A model generated the notes under the pieces. It did no database searches. It worked only from the letters and a program-made list of their open reading frames with translations, and was not told the DNA's origin. The translations under genes and the position numbers were made by a program. 64,000 nt of DNA from an uncultured bacterium (GTDB lineage: Bacteria > Cyanobacteriota > Vampirovibrionia > Gastranaerophilales > Gastranaerophilaceae), in assembly GCA_949296245.1 (NCBI GenBank), contig CASFNW010000011.1, forward strand, positions 1 to 64,000, written 5' to 3'. This document shows, piece after piece, positions 17,068 through 25,549 of this stretch (the stretch's first letter is position 1; each line of letters begins with the position of its first letter).

Positions 17068-17138
17068 CCCTCTCACAAAACAATTCACTGGATTGTTTTG
17101 TGCGGCGGAGTCTTATCACGAATTTTTCTCTGACAATC
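17068..17138 (+). repeat. R1 dispersed hairpin element, copy C
   Basis: ccctct, then an 11-bp stem cacaaaacaat/attgttttgtg (17074-17084 with 17092-17102) with loop tcactgg, then cggcggag and the tail tcttatcacgaatttttctc-tgacaat. This is the most complete copy of the tail. Confidence 0.75.
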
Positions 17139-17219
17139 AATTAAATTCGTTATATCAATTATCAGGCATGTATAAAATAGCCTCTGTTTAATTTTGAAAT
17201 TATGAAGTAAACTAAAAAT

Positions 17220-18086
17220 ATGGAAAGAAAAAGACTGCCTGAATATCTAAAAAGAGGAATAATAGACACAGAAAAAACAAAACTTGTCCGTTCAATTTTG
17301 AAAAACAGGTGTTTAAATACCGTTTGCGAAGCTGCGAGGTGCCCTAATAAAGCGGAATGTTATGCAAAAAATACCGCGACATTTTTGATTCTGGGAAATA
17401 TTTGCACAAGGAACTGCCGTTTTTGTAATATTTCCGGTGGAAAACCGGAGCCCTTAGACAGGACAGAACCATTAAAAGTTGCACAGGCAATAAAAGAACT
17501 GGATTTAAAATATGCTGTTATTACATCTGTTACACGTGATGATTTGCCGCTGCAAGGTGCAGATATGTTTGCTCTTGTTATTGAAGAAACAAAAAAGCTT
17601 ATTCCTGATATAAAAATTGAAGTTCTTACTCCTGATTTTGAGGGAGTAGAGGATTTGATTGACATTGTTGTTGATGCAAAACCGGATGTATTCAATCACA
17701 ATGTGGAAACCGTAAAAAGACTTTATCCGAAGGCCAGACCTTTAGCAAATTATGAACGTTCAATCAATTTTTTAAAACACATAAAAGAACGCAGCCCGAA
17801 AATGGTTACAAAAACAGGGCTTATGGTCGGTCTGGGTGAAACTTTTGACGAGTTATATGAAACTTTTGCCGATTTGAAATCTGTAAACTGCGACATTGTG
17901 ACTGTAGGGCAGTATATGCAGCCTTCTAAAAACCATCTTGAAGTAGAAAAATATTATACTGATGATGATTTTAAAACAGTTGAAGACATTGCACGCAAAA
18001 CCGGTATAAAATATATTGTCGCATCTGGTCTTGTTAGGAGTTCGTATAGAGCGTTTGAAACTTTTGAATCCGTTCAATTCAGATAG
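17220..18086 (+). CDS. lipA: Lipoyl synthase
   Basis: Radical-SAM enzyme inserting two sulfurs into protein-bound octanoyl groups to make lipoyl cofactor for 2-oxoacid dehydrogenases or the glycine cleavage system. 288 residues, the usual size. The auxiliary cluster motif is C36-x4-C41-x5-C47 (CEAARCPNKAEC), the radical-SAM motif C62-x3-C66-x2-C69 (CTRNCRFC), and the C-terminal RSSYRAFETF supplies the Ser ligand. No Shine-Dalgarno; a 'taaact' about 7 nt upstream of the ATG allows a leaderless transcript. Convergent with the wall hydrolase, overlapping it by 13 nt at the 3' ends. Confidence 0.95.
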   Translation: MERKRLPEYLKRGIIDTEKTKLVRSILKNRCLNTVCEAARCPNKAECYAKNTATFLILGNICTRNCRFCNISGGKPEPLDRTEPLKVAQAIKELDLKYAVITSVTRDDLPLQGADMFALVIEETKKLIPDIKIEVLTPDFEGVEDLIDIVVDAKPDVFNHNVETVKRLYPKARPLANYERSINFLKHIKERSPKMVTKTGLMVGLGETFDELYETFADLKSVNCDIVTVGQYMQPSKNHLEVEKYYTDDDFKTVEDIARKTGIKYIVASGLVRSSYRAFETFESVQFR

Positions 18087-20095
18087 TCAATAATGCCATC
18101 CAGTATAGAGTCTATCATTTGTTTTTTGAAATTTTCCGAATTCAGATTAGCCACATCATCTTCATTTTTCAGGTTGCCTGTTTCAATTAATACACCTGGA
18201 ACAGGTGAAGATTGTATATTATTAGCGGATAAAACACCCAGAGATTGTTCTTTTTTATAAGTAATACCTCTAAACCAGCTGTGTTTATTTAAGCTATTAA
18301 CAATAATTTTAGCCAGTTCATTATCTTTTTTATCTTTTATTAGTCCTCGTTTATTTGCAATTACATATATCCCTCTTTTTTCACCATTCGAATTACTATG
18401 CAAGCTAACAATCATATCTATATTATTTTTATTTTGAATATCTCTTATTGCTTTCATCGCACTATAGACAGATCCCTGAACATAAATCACTTTTCCGCCT
18501 TCTTTATTTATTTTTTTTACAAGTTCTTCAGCAATTCTTTGGTTTACAACCCATTCTTCAAGAGCTCTGCCGCCGTTGCCTATAAATTTATTAGTTTCAA
18601 CATTAGGGTTCTTTTTACTCATAACAGCATTGCTGGTACCGGGGTCAAAATTTACATTTAACCTTCCTTTAGATTCTTTTTTGTTCATTGCACCGCCATG
18701 GCCCGGATTTATTATTATAGTTTTCCCTGATAGTTTACCATTTCCAGCAGGATTAAAAGTTGCGACATAGGCCTGAATATTTCCGTTTTCATCTACTTGA
18801 GGAAGCGGACGCTTTACGAATCGATGCTGCCTTTTTGCTGTTTTTTCCCAGTCTCTATAAAGAGAATTTATTGTCCAATTGGTTTTTTCTCCGTCTACAA
18901 AAATATAATTAGAATTATCAGCTGCTGTATGAGATTTTGTATTTTGAAATTCACTTTTAGCTCTTATTGACTGTTGTCCTAGTTTTCCGTCATATAAATT
19001 ATAGGCTATATTTTCGTATTCAGCTAACACATTTTTATATACGTCATTTGACATTTCGCCTTTGTTTTTTTCTGCTTCAAGATATTCAAGACCTCTTTTG
19101 TAAACTGCATTAGCAGAATCGGCAACAACATCCGGCATTCCGTTTTTGAATATTTCATTAGCATTTGCCATATTGTACAATCTGCGTTTGCTCAATCCTG
19201 CCGCCGGTTTATGAACTTTTTCGCCTTTTGCGTTTGTAACTACTGAATAATCCTGTGTAAGATTTGCGATTGCGACCGGATAGTTTTGTTCATTAAGCGC
19301 TTCGCATAATGCATTATTATCGCTTACTGCACCAACGCCTTTATTAAAAGCTAAATCTATAACGGATTCTTTTAAATGAACAGGCATATTGTAGTATGCC
19401 TGTTCATTTATAACAGTTTGCAAATCCAAATCCACATCAAGTAAGTCCTGAGCAAGCAGTGTGTATACTTGTTCATCAGTAATTACTTTATCTTTATACA
19501 ATTCTTTTTCTTCTTTATTTAAAAGATGGCCGATGCCTATTGTTTCGTTATTGTTTCTGTCTTTGTATACATTATTATGCTTTTCTTCAATATCACTAAG
19601 AAATTCTAAATAATCCATGCTCAAGCCGGACATTTTTGACACATCTTCAAGTGATTTTATACTTTTTACGGTATAAGATTCAGGAATAATCAATGTATCA
19701 CCGGGATAAATTACAGAATTTTTATCCATACCGTTTTGAGACAAAAGTCTTCTCAATGATACATTGTGCTTCTTAGCAATAGCGTATGGAGAATCACCGG
19801 ATTTTACTTTATAAAGAGAACTTGCATCTTTGTCTGTATACATAGCACGATAAGTGGTATCAGCTGGTGCATCTACAATAACTATCTCATTTGGATTCAC
19901 ATTCTGGATGTTATTACATGTTTTTACTATGCCGAGTGTCGGCAGCAAAAACAAAGCTGCAATGGCTCCATTTCGTATTTTCGGAAAATTGCTTATATCA
20001 ATAGGCGCAGAAGCTGTTTTTCGGGATTTTTGTTTATTTTTATCACTATTTTGTGGTGTTGCTTTAAAAGACAATTTATTAAAAGATACATTCAT
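18074..20095 (-). CDS. LysM / T4-lysozyme-like (GH24) / Amidase_3 wall hydrolase
   Basis: 673 residues. Short N-terminal 'LSFKAT' motif, a membrane anchor or signal (about 43-59), LysM (about 95-138, YKVKSGDSPYAIAKKHNVS), and a GH24 domain with catalytic-triad spacing identical to T4 lysozyme: E170, D179, T185 (E-x8-D-x5-T, then IGIGH). The C-terminal N-acetylmuramoyl-L-alanine amidase (Amidase_3, about 450-670) has zinc residues in INPGHGG, a Glu, SLHSNSN and the catalytic VLIETGNL. One chain could thus cut both glycan and peptide-stem links. Start supported by aaggaagg. Monocistronic; probably peptidoglycan remodelling or cell separation. Confidence 0.88.
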   Translation of the reverse strand: MNVSFNKLSFKATPQNSDKNKQKSRKTASAPIDISNFPKIRNGAIAALFLLPTLGIVKTCNNIQNVNPNEIVIVDAPADTTYRAMYTDKDASSLYKVKSGDSPYAIAKKHNVSLRRLLSQNGMDKNSVIYPGDTLIIPESYTVKSIKSLEDVSKMSGLSMDYLEFLSDIEEKHNNVYKDRNNNETIGIGHLLNKEEKELYKDKVITDEQVYTLLAQDLLDVDLDLQTVINEQAYYNMPVHLKESVIDLAFNKGVGAVSDNNALCEALNEQNYPVAIANLTQDYSVVTNAKGEKVHKPAAGLSKRRLYNMANANEIFKNGMPDVVADSANAVYKRGLEYLEAEKNKGEMSNDVYKNVLAEYENIAYNLYDGKLGQQSIRAKSEFQNTKSHTAADNSNYIFVDGEKTNWTINSLYRDWEKTAKRQHRFVKRPLPQVDENGNIQAYVATFNPAGNGKLSGKTIIINPGHGGAMNKKESKGRLNVNFDPGTSNAVMSKKNPNVETNKFIGNGGRALEEWVVNQRIAEELVKKINKEGGKVIYVQGSVYSAMKAIRDIQNKNNIDMIVSLHSNSNGEKRGIYVIANKRGLIKDKKDNELAKIIVNSLNKHSWFRGITYKKEQSLGVLSANNIQSSPVPGVLIETGNLKNEDDVANLNSENFKKQMIDSILDGIIDYLN

Positions 20096-20269
20096 TATTT
20101 CACCTTCCTATTTTCAAAAAAACATTGGATAGTGAATATTGCCAAAGTTTTATTAAACAATTACAAAAGTTTATAAATATTTTACAGTTTTATATTTTTA
20201 ATTTAGAATGATATTAAACGGTATAGCTTTGAAAAAAGTGAAAAGTTTTTTTAAAAAAGTGGGTTTAAA

Positions 20270-20911
20270 TTGGACATAAAGACAAAAGCTGCTATAAGAA
20301 AAAGTTTGTCAGAGTATAACGAGCTTATTGAAACAATTGCAAAGATAGAGTTCAAAAAGCTTTCATCATCTTATTTGATAGATTTTTCAGAGCTTATAAA
20401 CATAGGTACACAGGTTGTACATCATTTTTGTACATCCACAGATATTACCAATTACAACAATTCATATATTTCTACAGCAATAAAATGGGCAATAAGAAAT
20501 GAAGTCCGCAGAAGATACAAATGGTATTCACAAAAAACTAAACAAGAAAACACAGCTCATCTGACAACGGAAGAAGCACAGGAAGCAAATAATGATATAA
20601 GAGAAGCCATTTACAAAACAATACTATCCATTGACGAAATGGCCGAAGCCGAAAATCCGACACAGATTAAAGATGACGCACGTACTCCTGAAGAACTTGT
20701 CGCTTTTAATGAGATGAGCGCTGCTATAAAAGAAGCTTTGAAAAAACTGCCGCAACGAGAGCATGATTTAATCGAAGCAAAGTTCTTTCATGACAAAAAA
20801 TTAAGAGAACTCTCCGATGATTTCAATATTTCTCCTTCACGTATTTCAAGAATTATCCAATCCGGATTAAACAAAATCAGAAAAGAACTGGAAAAAGAAA
20901 ACCTTCTTTAA
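20270..20911 (+). CDS. Sigma-70-family factor, divergent (TTG start)
   Basis: 213 residues. Region 2-like part at about 35-90 (DFSELINIGTQVV ... NSYISTAIKWAIRNEVRRRYKWY, aligned with sigma-70 'DLIQEGNIGLLRAVEKFD...FSTYAYWWIRQAI'). Region 4 is at about 155-205 (LKKLPQREHDLIEAKFFHDKKLRELSDDFNISPSRISRIIQSGLNKIRKEL), a clear HTH. Region 3 is short, with an acidic linker. The frame opens with TTG after an in-frame stop, with no better start visible. It resembles the WhiG/FliA/SigB group in size. Its stop shares TTAA with the stop of ftsY on the other strand. It may control the flagellar or prepilin genes, but that is conjecture. Confidence 0.75.
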   Translation: MDIKTKAAIRKSLSEYNELIETIAKIEFKKLSSSYLIDFSELINIGTQVVHHFCTSTDITNYNNSYISTAIKWAIRNEVRRRYKWYSQKTKQENTAHLTTEEAQEANNDIREAIYKTILSIDEMAEAENPTQIKDDARTPEELVAFNEMSAAIKEALKKLPQREHDLIEAKFFHDKKLRELSDDFNISPSRISRIIQSGLNKIRKELEKENLL

Positions 20912-21900
20912 GCAAACAGTGCTTTTATAAAATCGTTTGCATCAAAATCTTTTAAATCATCCATCTTTTCGCCTACTCCGATTAATTTTACAGGAAGATT
21001 CATCTCTTTGGCAATAGCAATAATTATGCCGCCTTTAGCGGAACCGTCAAGTTTTGTCAGAGCTACACAGGTCAGGTTTACACATTCCGTAAAAACTTTT
21101 GCCTGAGAAAGTCCGTTTTGACCGGTATTTGCGTCAAGTACAAGGATGGATTCCCTGAGGGCTTCCGGTGCATTTTTATCAATAACTGATTTTATTTTTG
21201 ACAGCTCCTGCATGAGATTGAATTTGTTTTGCAGTCTTCCTGCAGTATCCACCAGTATTACATCATAATTTTCGTTTTTAGCTTTTTTGATTGCATCAAA
21301 AACAACAGAAGCAGGATCCGCACCGTCATTGCGTACGATATCGGCACCGGCTCTTTCGCTCCAGATGTTCAATTGTTCTTCTGCCGCAGCTCTAAAGGTA
21401 TCGCCAGCAGCAACAAGCACCCTTTTACCCTGTTGTTTAAAACGATTTGCCAGTTTGCCTATAAGCGTAGTTTTTCCGGCACCGTTTACTCCAACAATAA
21501 AATATATATTCAGCTCATTTTCTTTATAGTTTAGAGTATTATCTCCCGCTTCTTTCAAGACTAAAGAAAACTCATTTTGTAAGTATGCTCTGACCTGAGA
21601 GGGTTTCATATTGTTCTGTTTTCTTAATTTGTCAACTATAGAAGAAGCGGTATTTACTCCTAAATCCGCTTTAATAAGCAATTCTTCCATATCATCAAGA
21701 ATAAACTCATCAAACTCTTCCTCCTGTTCAACATGCTGTATAACGTTGCCGACAAGGGATTGAGAAGTATTCGCAATAGTTTTTTTTAAGGATTCAAAAG
21801 TAAGAGAAAAGATATTTTTTTTCTCTTCCTGAGATTTTTGTGTTTCAGGCTGATTGTCCTGAGCGGTATTTTCAGTTTTTTTCTTAAAAAAATCAAACAT
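20908..21900 (-). CDS. ftsY: Signal recognition particle receptor FtsY
   Basis: SRP receptor GTPase that docks ribosome-nascent chains at the membrane. 330 residues. Short acidic, Gln-rich A region (1-55), N domain (60-125), G domain with G1 GVNGAGKT (137-144), DTFRAAAEEQL, G3 DTAGR, G4 TKLDGSAKGG and the closing loop. Immediately follows nusB (3-nt gap), forming an operon. Its 3' end overlaps the sigma-factor gene tail to tail. Confidence 0.96.
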   Translation of the reverse strand: MFDFFKKKTENTAQDNQPETQKSQEEKKNIFSLTFESLKKTIANTSQSLVGNVIQHVEQEEEFDEFILDDMEELLIKADLGVNTASSIVDKLRKQNNMKPSQVRAYLQNEFSLVLKEAGDNTLNYKENELNIYFIVGVNGAGKTTLIGKLANRFKQQGKRVLVAAGDTFRAAAEEQLNIWSERAGADIVRNDGADPASVVFDAIKKAKNENYDVILVDTAGRLQNKFNLMQELSKIKSVIDKNAPEALRESILVLDANTGQNGLSQAKVFTECVNLTCVALTKLDGSAKGGIIIAIAKEMNLPVKLIGVGEKMDDLKDFDANDFIKALFA

Positions 21901-21903
21901 TAT

Positions 21904-22578
21904 CTAAATTTTTTCTTTGTCTCTTGCTTTTTTCTCATCAACGATTTTGCCTAATATACCGTTGATAAAAGAAGAAGAATCATCTGTAGAATATTTTTTA
22001 GCCAGCTCCAGTGCCTCATCAACAACTACCTTCACAGGTGCTTCGTCAATAAACAAAAGCTCGGCAATAGCTATTCTCAAGATATCTTTGTCAATTTTGA
22101 CAAGTCTGTCTATATCCCAGCCGTGAGCAAATTTTTGTATCAAAGAATCAATTTCCTGAGAATGCTCTTTAAATGTATTTGCTATCTGAATTACATAATT
22201 TTTTACTTCGCCTGTATGCTCCAATGCTGTCATTTCTGCAATTTCAAGAGCAAGAACAATTTTTTCACTTATATTGAGTAACTCTTCCAGCCTGCCTCTA
22301 AGGTCTGATGTCATAGGCAGCGCAATAGGAATATTTGTAGCATGCATAGGACGGTTAAGGTTTTCAGGATTTTCCGCCTCATATGTATCTACGTATTCTT
22401 TCATTGCATTTATTGCACCGACAGAAACTTTTAATTCATCCAGTGCGTTGTTTGTAAGTGTTCTTACTGATTTTAGGATAATATCTTCAAATTCCGCCTG
22501 GTTGTATTGCGCAATTTTTTTATCAAATTGAGAAAATAATATTAAAGCCAGTTCTCTTGCAGCTCTTCTTGCTTGCAT
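21904..22578 (-). CDS. nusB: Transcription antitermination protein NusB, long form
   Basis: Binds boxA RNA with NusE (S10) in rRNA antitermination. The start MQARRAARELALILFSQFD and the core 'DRLVKIDKDILRIAIAELLFIDEAPVKVVVDEALELAKKYSTDDSSSFINGILGKI' are classic NusB. At 224 residues it is far longer than the usual 130-150 because of an insertion of about 70 residues between the first helix and the core. Long NusB proteins are also seen in cyanobacteria, which agrees with the lineage suggested here. Confidence 0.92.
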   Translation of the reverse strand: MQARRAARELALILFSQFDKKIAQYNQAEFEDIILKSVRTLTNNALDELKVSVGAINAMKEYVDTYEAENPENLNRPMHATNIPIALPMTSDLRGRLEELLNISEKIVLALEIAEMTALEHTGEVKNYVIQIANTFKEHSQEIDSLIQKFAHGWDIDRLVKIDKDILRIAIAELLFIDEAPVKVVVDEALELAKKYSTDDSSSFINGILGKIVDEKKARDKEKI

Positions 22579-22657
22579 TTGTTATTCCTTCTTTATCTTT
22601 ATTACTTATGTCTATTATAGACATAAAAAAAGTTTAAATAAAGAAAATAAGAAAATT

Positions 22658-23278
22658 TTATTTTTCAGATGCATCACTCAACTTAACATTTTTAAAAAAT
22701 TGTTCAGAAATAATCTGTGAATATTTGCCGCTGTCATTTGCAGAAACCATGATTTTATTTTTTCCGTCTTTATCAGTTACTACGGATATTATTCCTTTAA
22801 GGTTTTTAACCGGCAGATTTGTAACCTCCGCTTCAAACTGTGCATAAGGAACTGTTTGCCCCATTGCTTTCATTGTGCCCTGTTTTAGAATCTTAAAATT
22901 TTCTACATGAATATACTGATAAGACAATTTTTCGTTTACTTTATCAATCTTTTTTTTTAACTGTCCGTTTTTAAAGTCTTCTTTTGTAATTTTAAGCGCT
23001 TTGTTTTCATTTACTACCGCAAGTTTTTGACCTGTGGCATCGTGATTTGCAACTACAGCTCGAAACCCGAGAATATTGGCAGATTTAGATAATTCATACT
23101 CATCAGGAATAGAGGAAAAATCCGCAACATCCTTGCTCTTTTCAATCAATGCCTCCTGTGACGGCTTTTCTCCTATATGGAATGTTTTTACCATCCAGTC
23201 CCAGCCGCCGATTGATTTAAAACCGATTATTGCAAGAACGATGATTGCTATTTTTATTATTAATTTTAAACAGCCCAT
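22658..23278 (-). CDS. Membrane-anchored hypothetical protein (206 aa)
   Basis: One N-terminal hydrophobic helix (about 4-22, LIIKIAIIVLAIIGF) then a soluble, probably extracytoplasmic, Lys/Asp-rich domain. The C-terminal part 'YAQFEAEVTNLPVKNLKGIISVV' suggests a beta-rich fold. No family recognised. Its ATG overlaps the purB stop (TAATG), so translation is coupled to purB. A link to purine metabolism is not implied. Confidence 0.65.
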   Translation of the reverse strand: MGCLKLIIKIAIIVLAIIGFKSIGGWDWMVKTFHIGEKPSQEALIEKSKDVADFSSIPDEYELSKSANILGFRAVVANHDATGQKLAVVNENKALKITKEDFKNGQLKKKIDKVNEKLSYQYIHVENFKILKQGTMKAMGQTVPYAQFEAEVTNLPVKNLKGIISVVTDKDGKNKIMVSANDSGKYSQIISEQFFKNVKLSDASEK

Positions 23279-24573
23279 TACAATCCAAACCTCTTGAATA
23301 TTGTATCAATGTTCCTTAAATAATACCCTGAATCAAAACAGTTTTCAATTTCCTGCGCCGATAATACGGAAGTAACGGAAGAATCATTATAAAGATTCTT
23401 TTTAAAATCACCCCCCTGTTTATTAAAAGCGGACAGTGCATTTCTCTGTACTATGGAATAAGCCTCTTCTCTTGACAATCCTTTTTGCGTCAATGCAAGA
23501 AGCACTCTTTGCGAATACACTATACCACCAAACAGCGATGTGTTTTTAAGCATGTTTTCTTTATGTACAACAAGCCCTTCTACGAGTCTGTTGAAACGAT
23601 TCAGCATATAATCTATAAGGATTGTTGAATCAGGGAAAATTATACGTTCCACAGAGCTGTGGGATATATCTCTTTCATGCCATAATGCAATATTTTCCAT
23701 AGCAGCTTGAGCATTGCTCTTTACAACCCTTGCAAGACCGGATAGATTTTCCGAGGATATTGGATTTTTCTTATGCGGCATTGCAGAACTTCCCTTTTGT
23801 CCTTTTTTAAAGGCTTCTTCAGCTTCCAGCACTTCTGTTCTTTGAAGATGCCTTATTTCAATTACACACTGCTCAATAGCCGAAGCAATCAATGCCAGCG
23901 CCTGCATATAATAAGCATGGTTGTCTCTTGCTATAACCTGTGTGGAAATTCGGGCAGGTTTTAGACCCAAATTTTTGCAGACAATCTGTTCGATTTCCGG
24001 TGAAATATTGCTGTAAGTTCCGACAGGCCCTGATATTTGTCCCTGTGCAACTTCTTCTTTTGCTGTTATAAAACGTTTTTTTGCTCTTTCAAAATGATCC
24101 AGCCAGCTTAAAAGCTTAACCCCGAAAGTCATGGGTTCAGCGTGTATACCGTGTGAACGTCCGATACATACGGTATGTTTATATTCAACAGCTTTATTTT
24201 TTATTGTTTCAATAACTTTATCAAGGTCATTTTCTATAATTTCCGAAGCCTTTTTTATCTGCAGAGCAAATGCAGTATCTATAACATCGGAGCTGGTCAT
24301 ACCCATATGTATAAATCTTGATGCTTCGCCGACATTTTCATTTACATTTGTCAAAAAAGCAATAACATCATGTCCTACTTCTTTTTCGATTTCATCAATA
24401 CGCTCTATACTAAAAGTTGCACGCTCTTTAATTGTTTTCAGGTCATTATCGCTGATATCTCCGAGTTTATTGTAAGCATCACAAACAGCAAGTTCCACCT
24501 GCAGATAGAAACCGAATTTTGATTCGAGTTCCCATATATCTTTCATTTCTTTTAAACTGTATCTTTCAATCAT
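23278..24573 (-). CDS. purB: Adenylosuccinate lyase
   Basis: Cleaves SAICAR and adenylosuccinate, releasing fumarate, in purine synthesis. 431 residues, usual length. Fumarase/aspartase superfamily signature GSSAMPHKKNP near 265; GRSHGIHAEPMTFG and TSSDVIDTAF are the other active-site segments. First gene of a two-gene unit with the anchored hypothetical protein. An R3 repeat lies directly upstream (24595-24710). Confidence 0.96.
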   Translation of the reverse strand: MIERYSLKEMKDIWELESKFGFYLQVELAVCDAYNKLGDISDNDLKTIKERATFSIERIDEIEKEVGHDVIAFLTNVNENVGEASRFIHMGMTSSDVIDTAFALQIKKASEIIENDLDKVIETIKNKAVEYKHTVCIGRSHGIHAEPMTFGVKLLSWLDHFERAKKRFITAKEEVAQGQISGPVGTYSNISPEIEQIVCKNLGLKPARISTQVIARDNHAYYMQALALIASAIEQCVIEIRHLQRTEVLEAEEAFKKGQKGSSAMPHKKNPISSENLSGLARVVKSNAQAAMENIALWHERDISHSSVERIIFPDSTILIDYMLNRFNRLVEGLVVHKENMLKNTSLFGGIVYSQRVLLALTQKGLSREEAYSIVQRNALSAFNKQGGDFKKNLYNDSSVTSVLSAQEIENCFDSGYYLRNIDTIFKRFGL

Positions 24574-24594
24574 AATTGCCTTTCATACAATATT

Positions 24595-24710
24595 CTAATC
24601 TGGTGTCGCAGTTGCTGCCGCTGACTACGCTGCGCTGCCGTCAGCTTAGCATTTGCTCACCGGGTTCACCCGTCAGGAATTCCTCTGACCGCAGCCAGCA
24701 CCTGAAATTA
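24595..24710 (+). repeat. R3 GC-rich repeat, medium copy
   Basis: Begins ctaatctggtgtcgcag, has the inverted pair gctgac/gtcagc, and ends ccagcacctg. GC content is far above the surroundings. The right end covers the stop codon (24708-24710) of the phosphoesterase gene, so the insertion may have set that protein's C-terminus. Confidence 0.7.
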
Positions 24711-25454
24711 TTGCGGATATCTGCTTGTTGCACACAGCAGCATTGCGGCAAGTTTATCCGCACCTTCAAAACCTCTGTTTTTTAGAATTTCCGAAGCTGT
24801 TTTAACATCGTATTCAACAAGATTGTGTTTAACGGAAAATTCATTTCCCTGTATGTCTATAATTGCATAGCAGGCTTTTGGCTCTTTTGCAAAAGGACGT
24901 CCGACACTGCCGGCATTAACAACAGTTTGTTTTGTATTTGTCTGATAACCGCAGGGAACATGTGTATGACCGCAAAAAATTACATTTGCATCTGTTCCTG
25001 ATATCATTTCTTCAACTTCTTCAATCTTTAAGTTATCAAAAATATTTTCGTTATTTTTTCTGGGGCTTCCGTGAACCAGAAGAATTTTTACCCCTTCAAT
25101 TTCTATTTCTTTTTGTGCAGGCAAGTTTCTCAAAAAGTTTTTTGCCTCTTCTGAAAGAACCGTAACATCACACTCAAGAGCATGAGCCATAACCGGATTG
25201 TTCTCTTCCAGCATATGAATCATCTGATTGTCGCAGTTTGCTATCATCTGGTCTGTGTTTCCCTGAATACAAACAAAATCACTGTTCTGTACAAAATCCT
25301 TAATTGTTTCCACTGTTTTTTCAGGTTCCGGCCCTGCCATTGCAAGGTCGCCCAGACAAAAAATTCTGTCGCATTTTTCCTTCTCAATATCTTTTAATAC
25401 AGACTCTAATGCCTGCATATTTCCGTGTATATCAGATATTACAGCAATTTTCAT
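24708..25454 (-). CDS. YfcE/MJ0936-type metallophosphoesterase
   Basis: 248 residues of the calcineurin-like phosphoesterase superfamily. Metal-binding motifs in order: SDIHGNMQAL (residues 7-16), LGDLAMAGPEP, GNTDQMI, VHGSPR, CGHTHVP. It probably acts on small phosphodiesters in the cytoplasm; substrate unknown. The stop codon lies within the edge of an R3 repeat, so the last residues (TSRYPQ) may derive from the repeat junction. Confidence 0.85.
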   Translation of the reverse strand: MKIAVISDIHGNMQALESVLKDIEKEKCDRIFCLGDLAMAGPEPEKTVETIKDFVQNSDFVCIQGNTDQMIANCDNQMIHMLEENNPVMAHALECDVTVLSEEAKNFLRNLPAQKEIEIEGVKILLVHGSPRKNNENIFDNLKIEEVEEMISGTDANVIFCGHTHVPCGYQTNTKQTVVNAGSVGRPFAKEPKACYAIIDIQGNEFSVKHNLVEYDVKTASEILKNRGFEGADKLAAMLLCATSRYPQ

Positions 25455-25549
25455 AGTTTATCCTTTTTTGTGTTAATCAACTATAAAATTTTATCATATT
25501 ATAGTTTTTGAGATAGAATTATTACGTAAATTAATGCGGGTGAATTACA

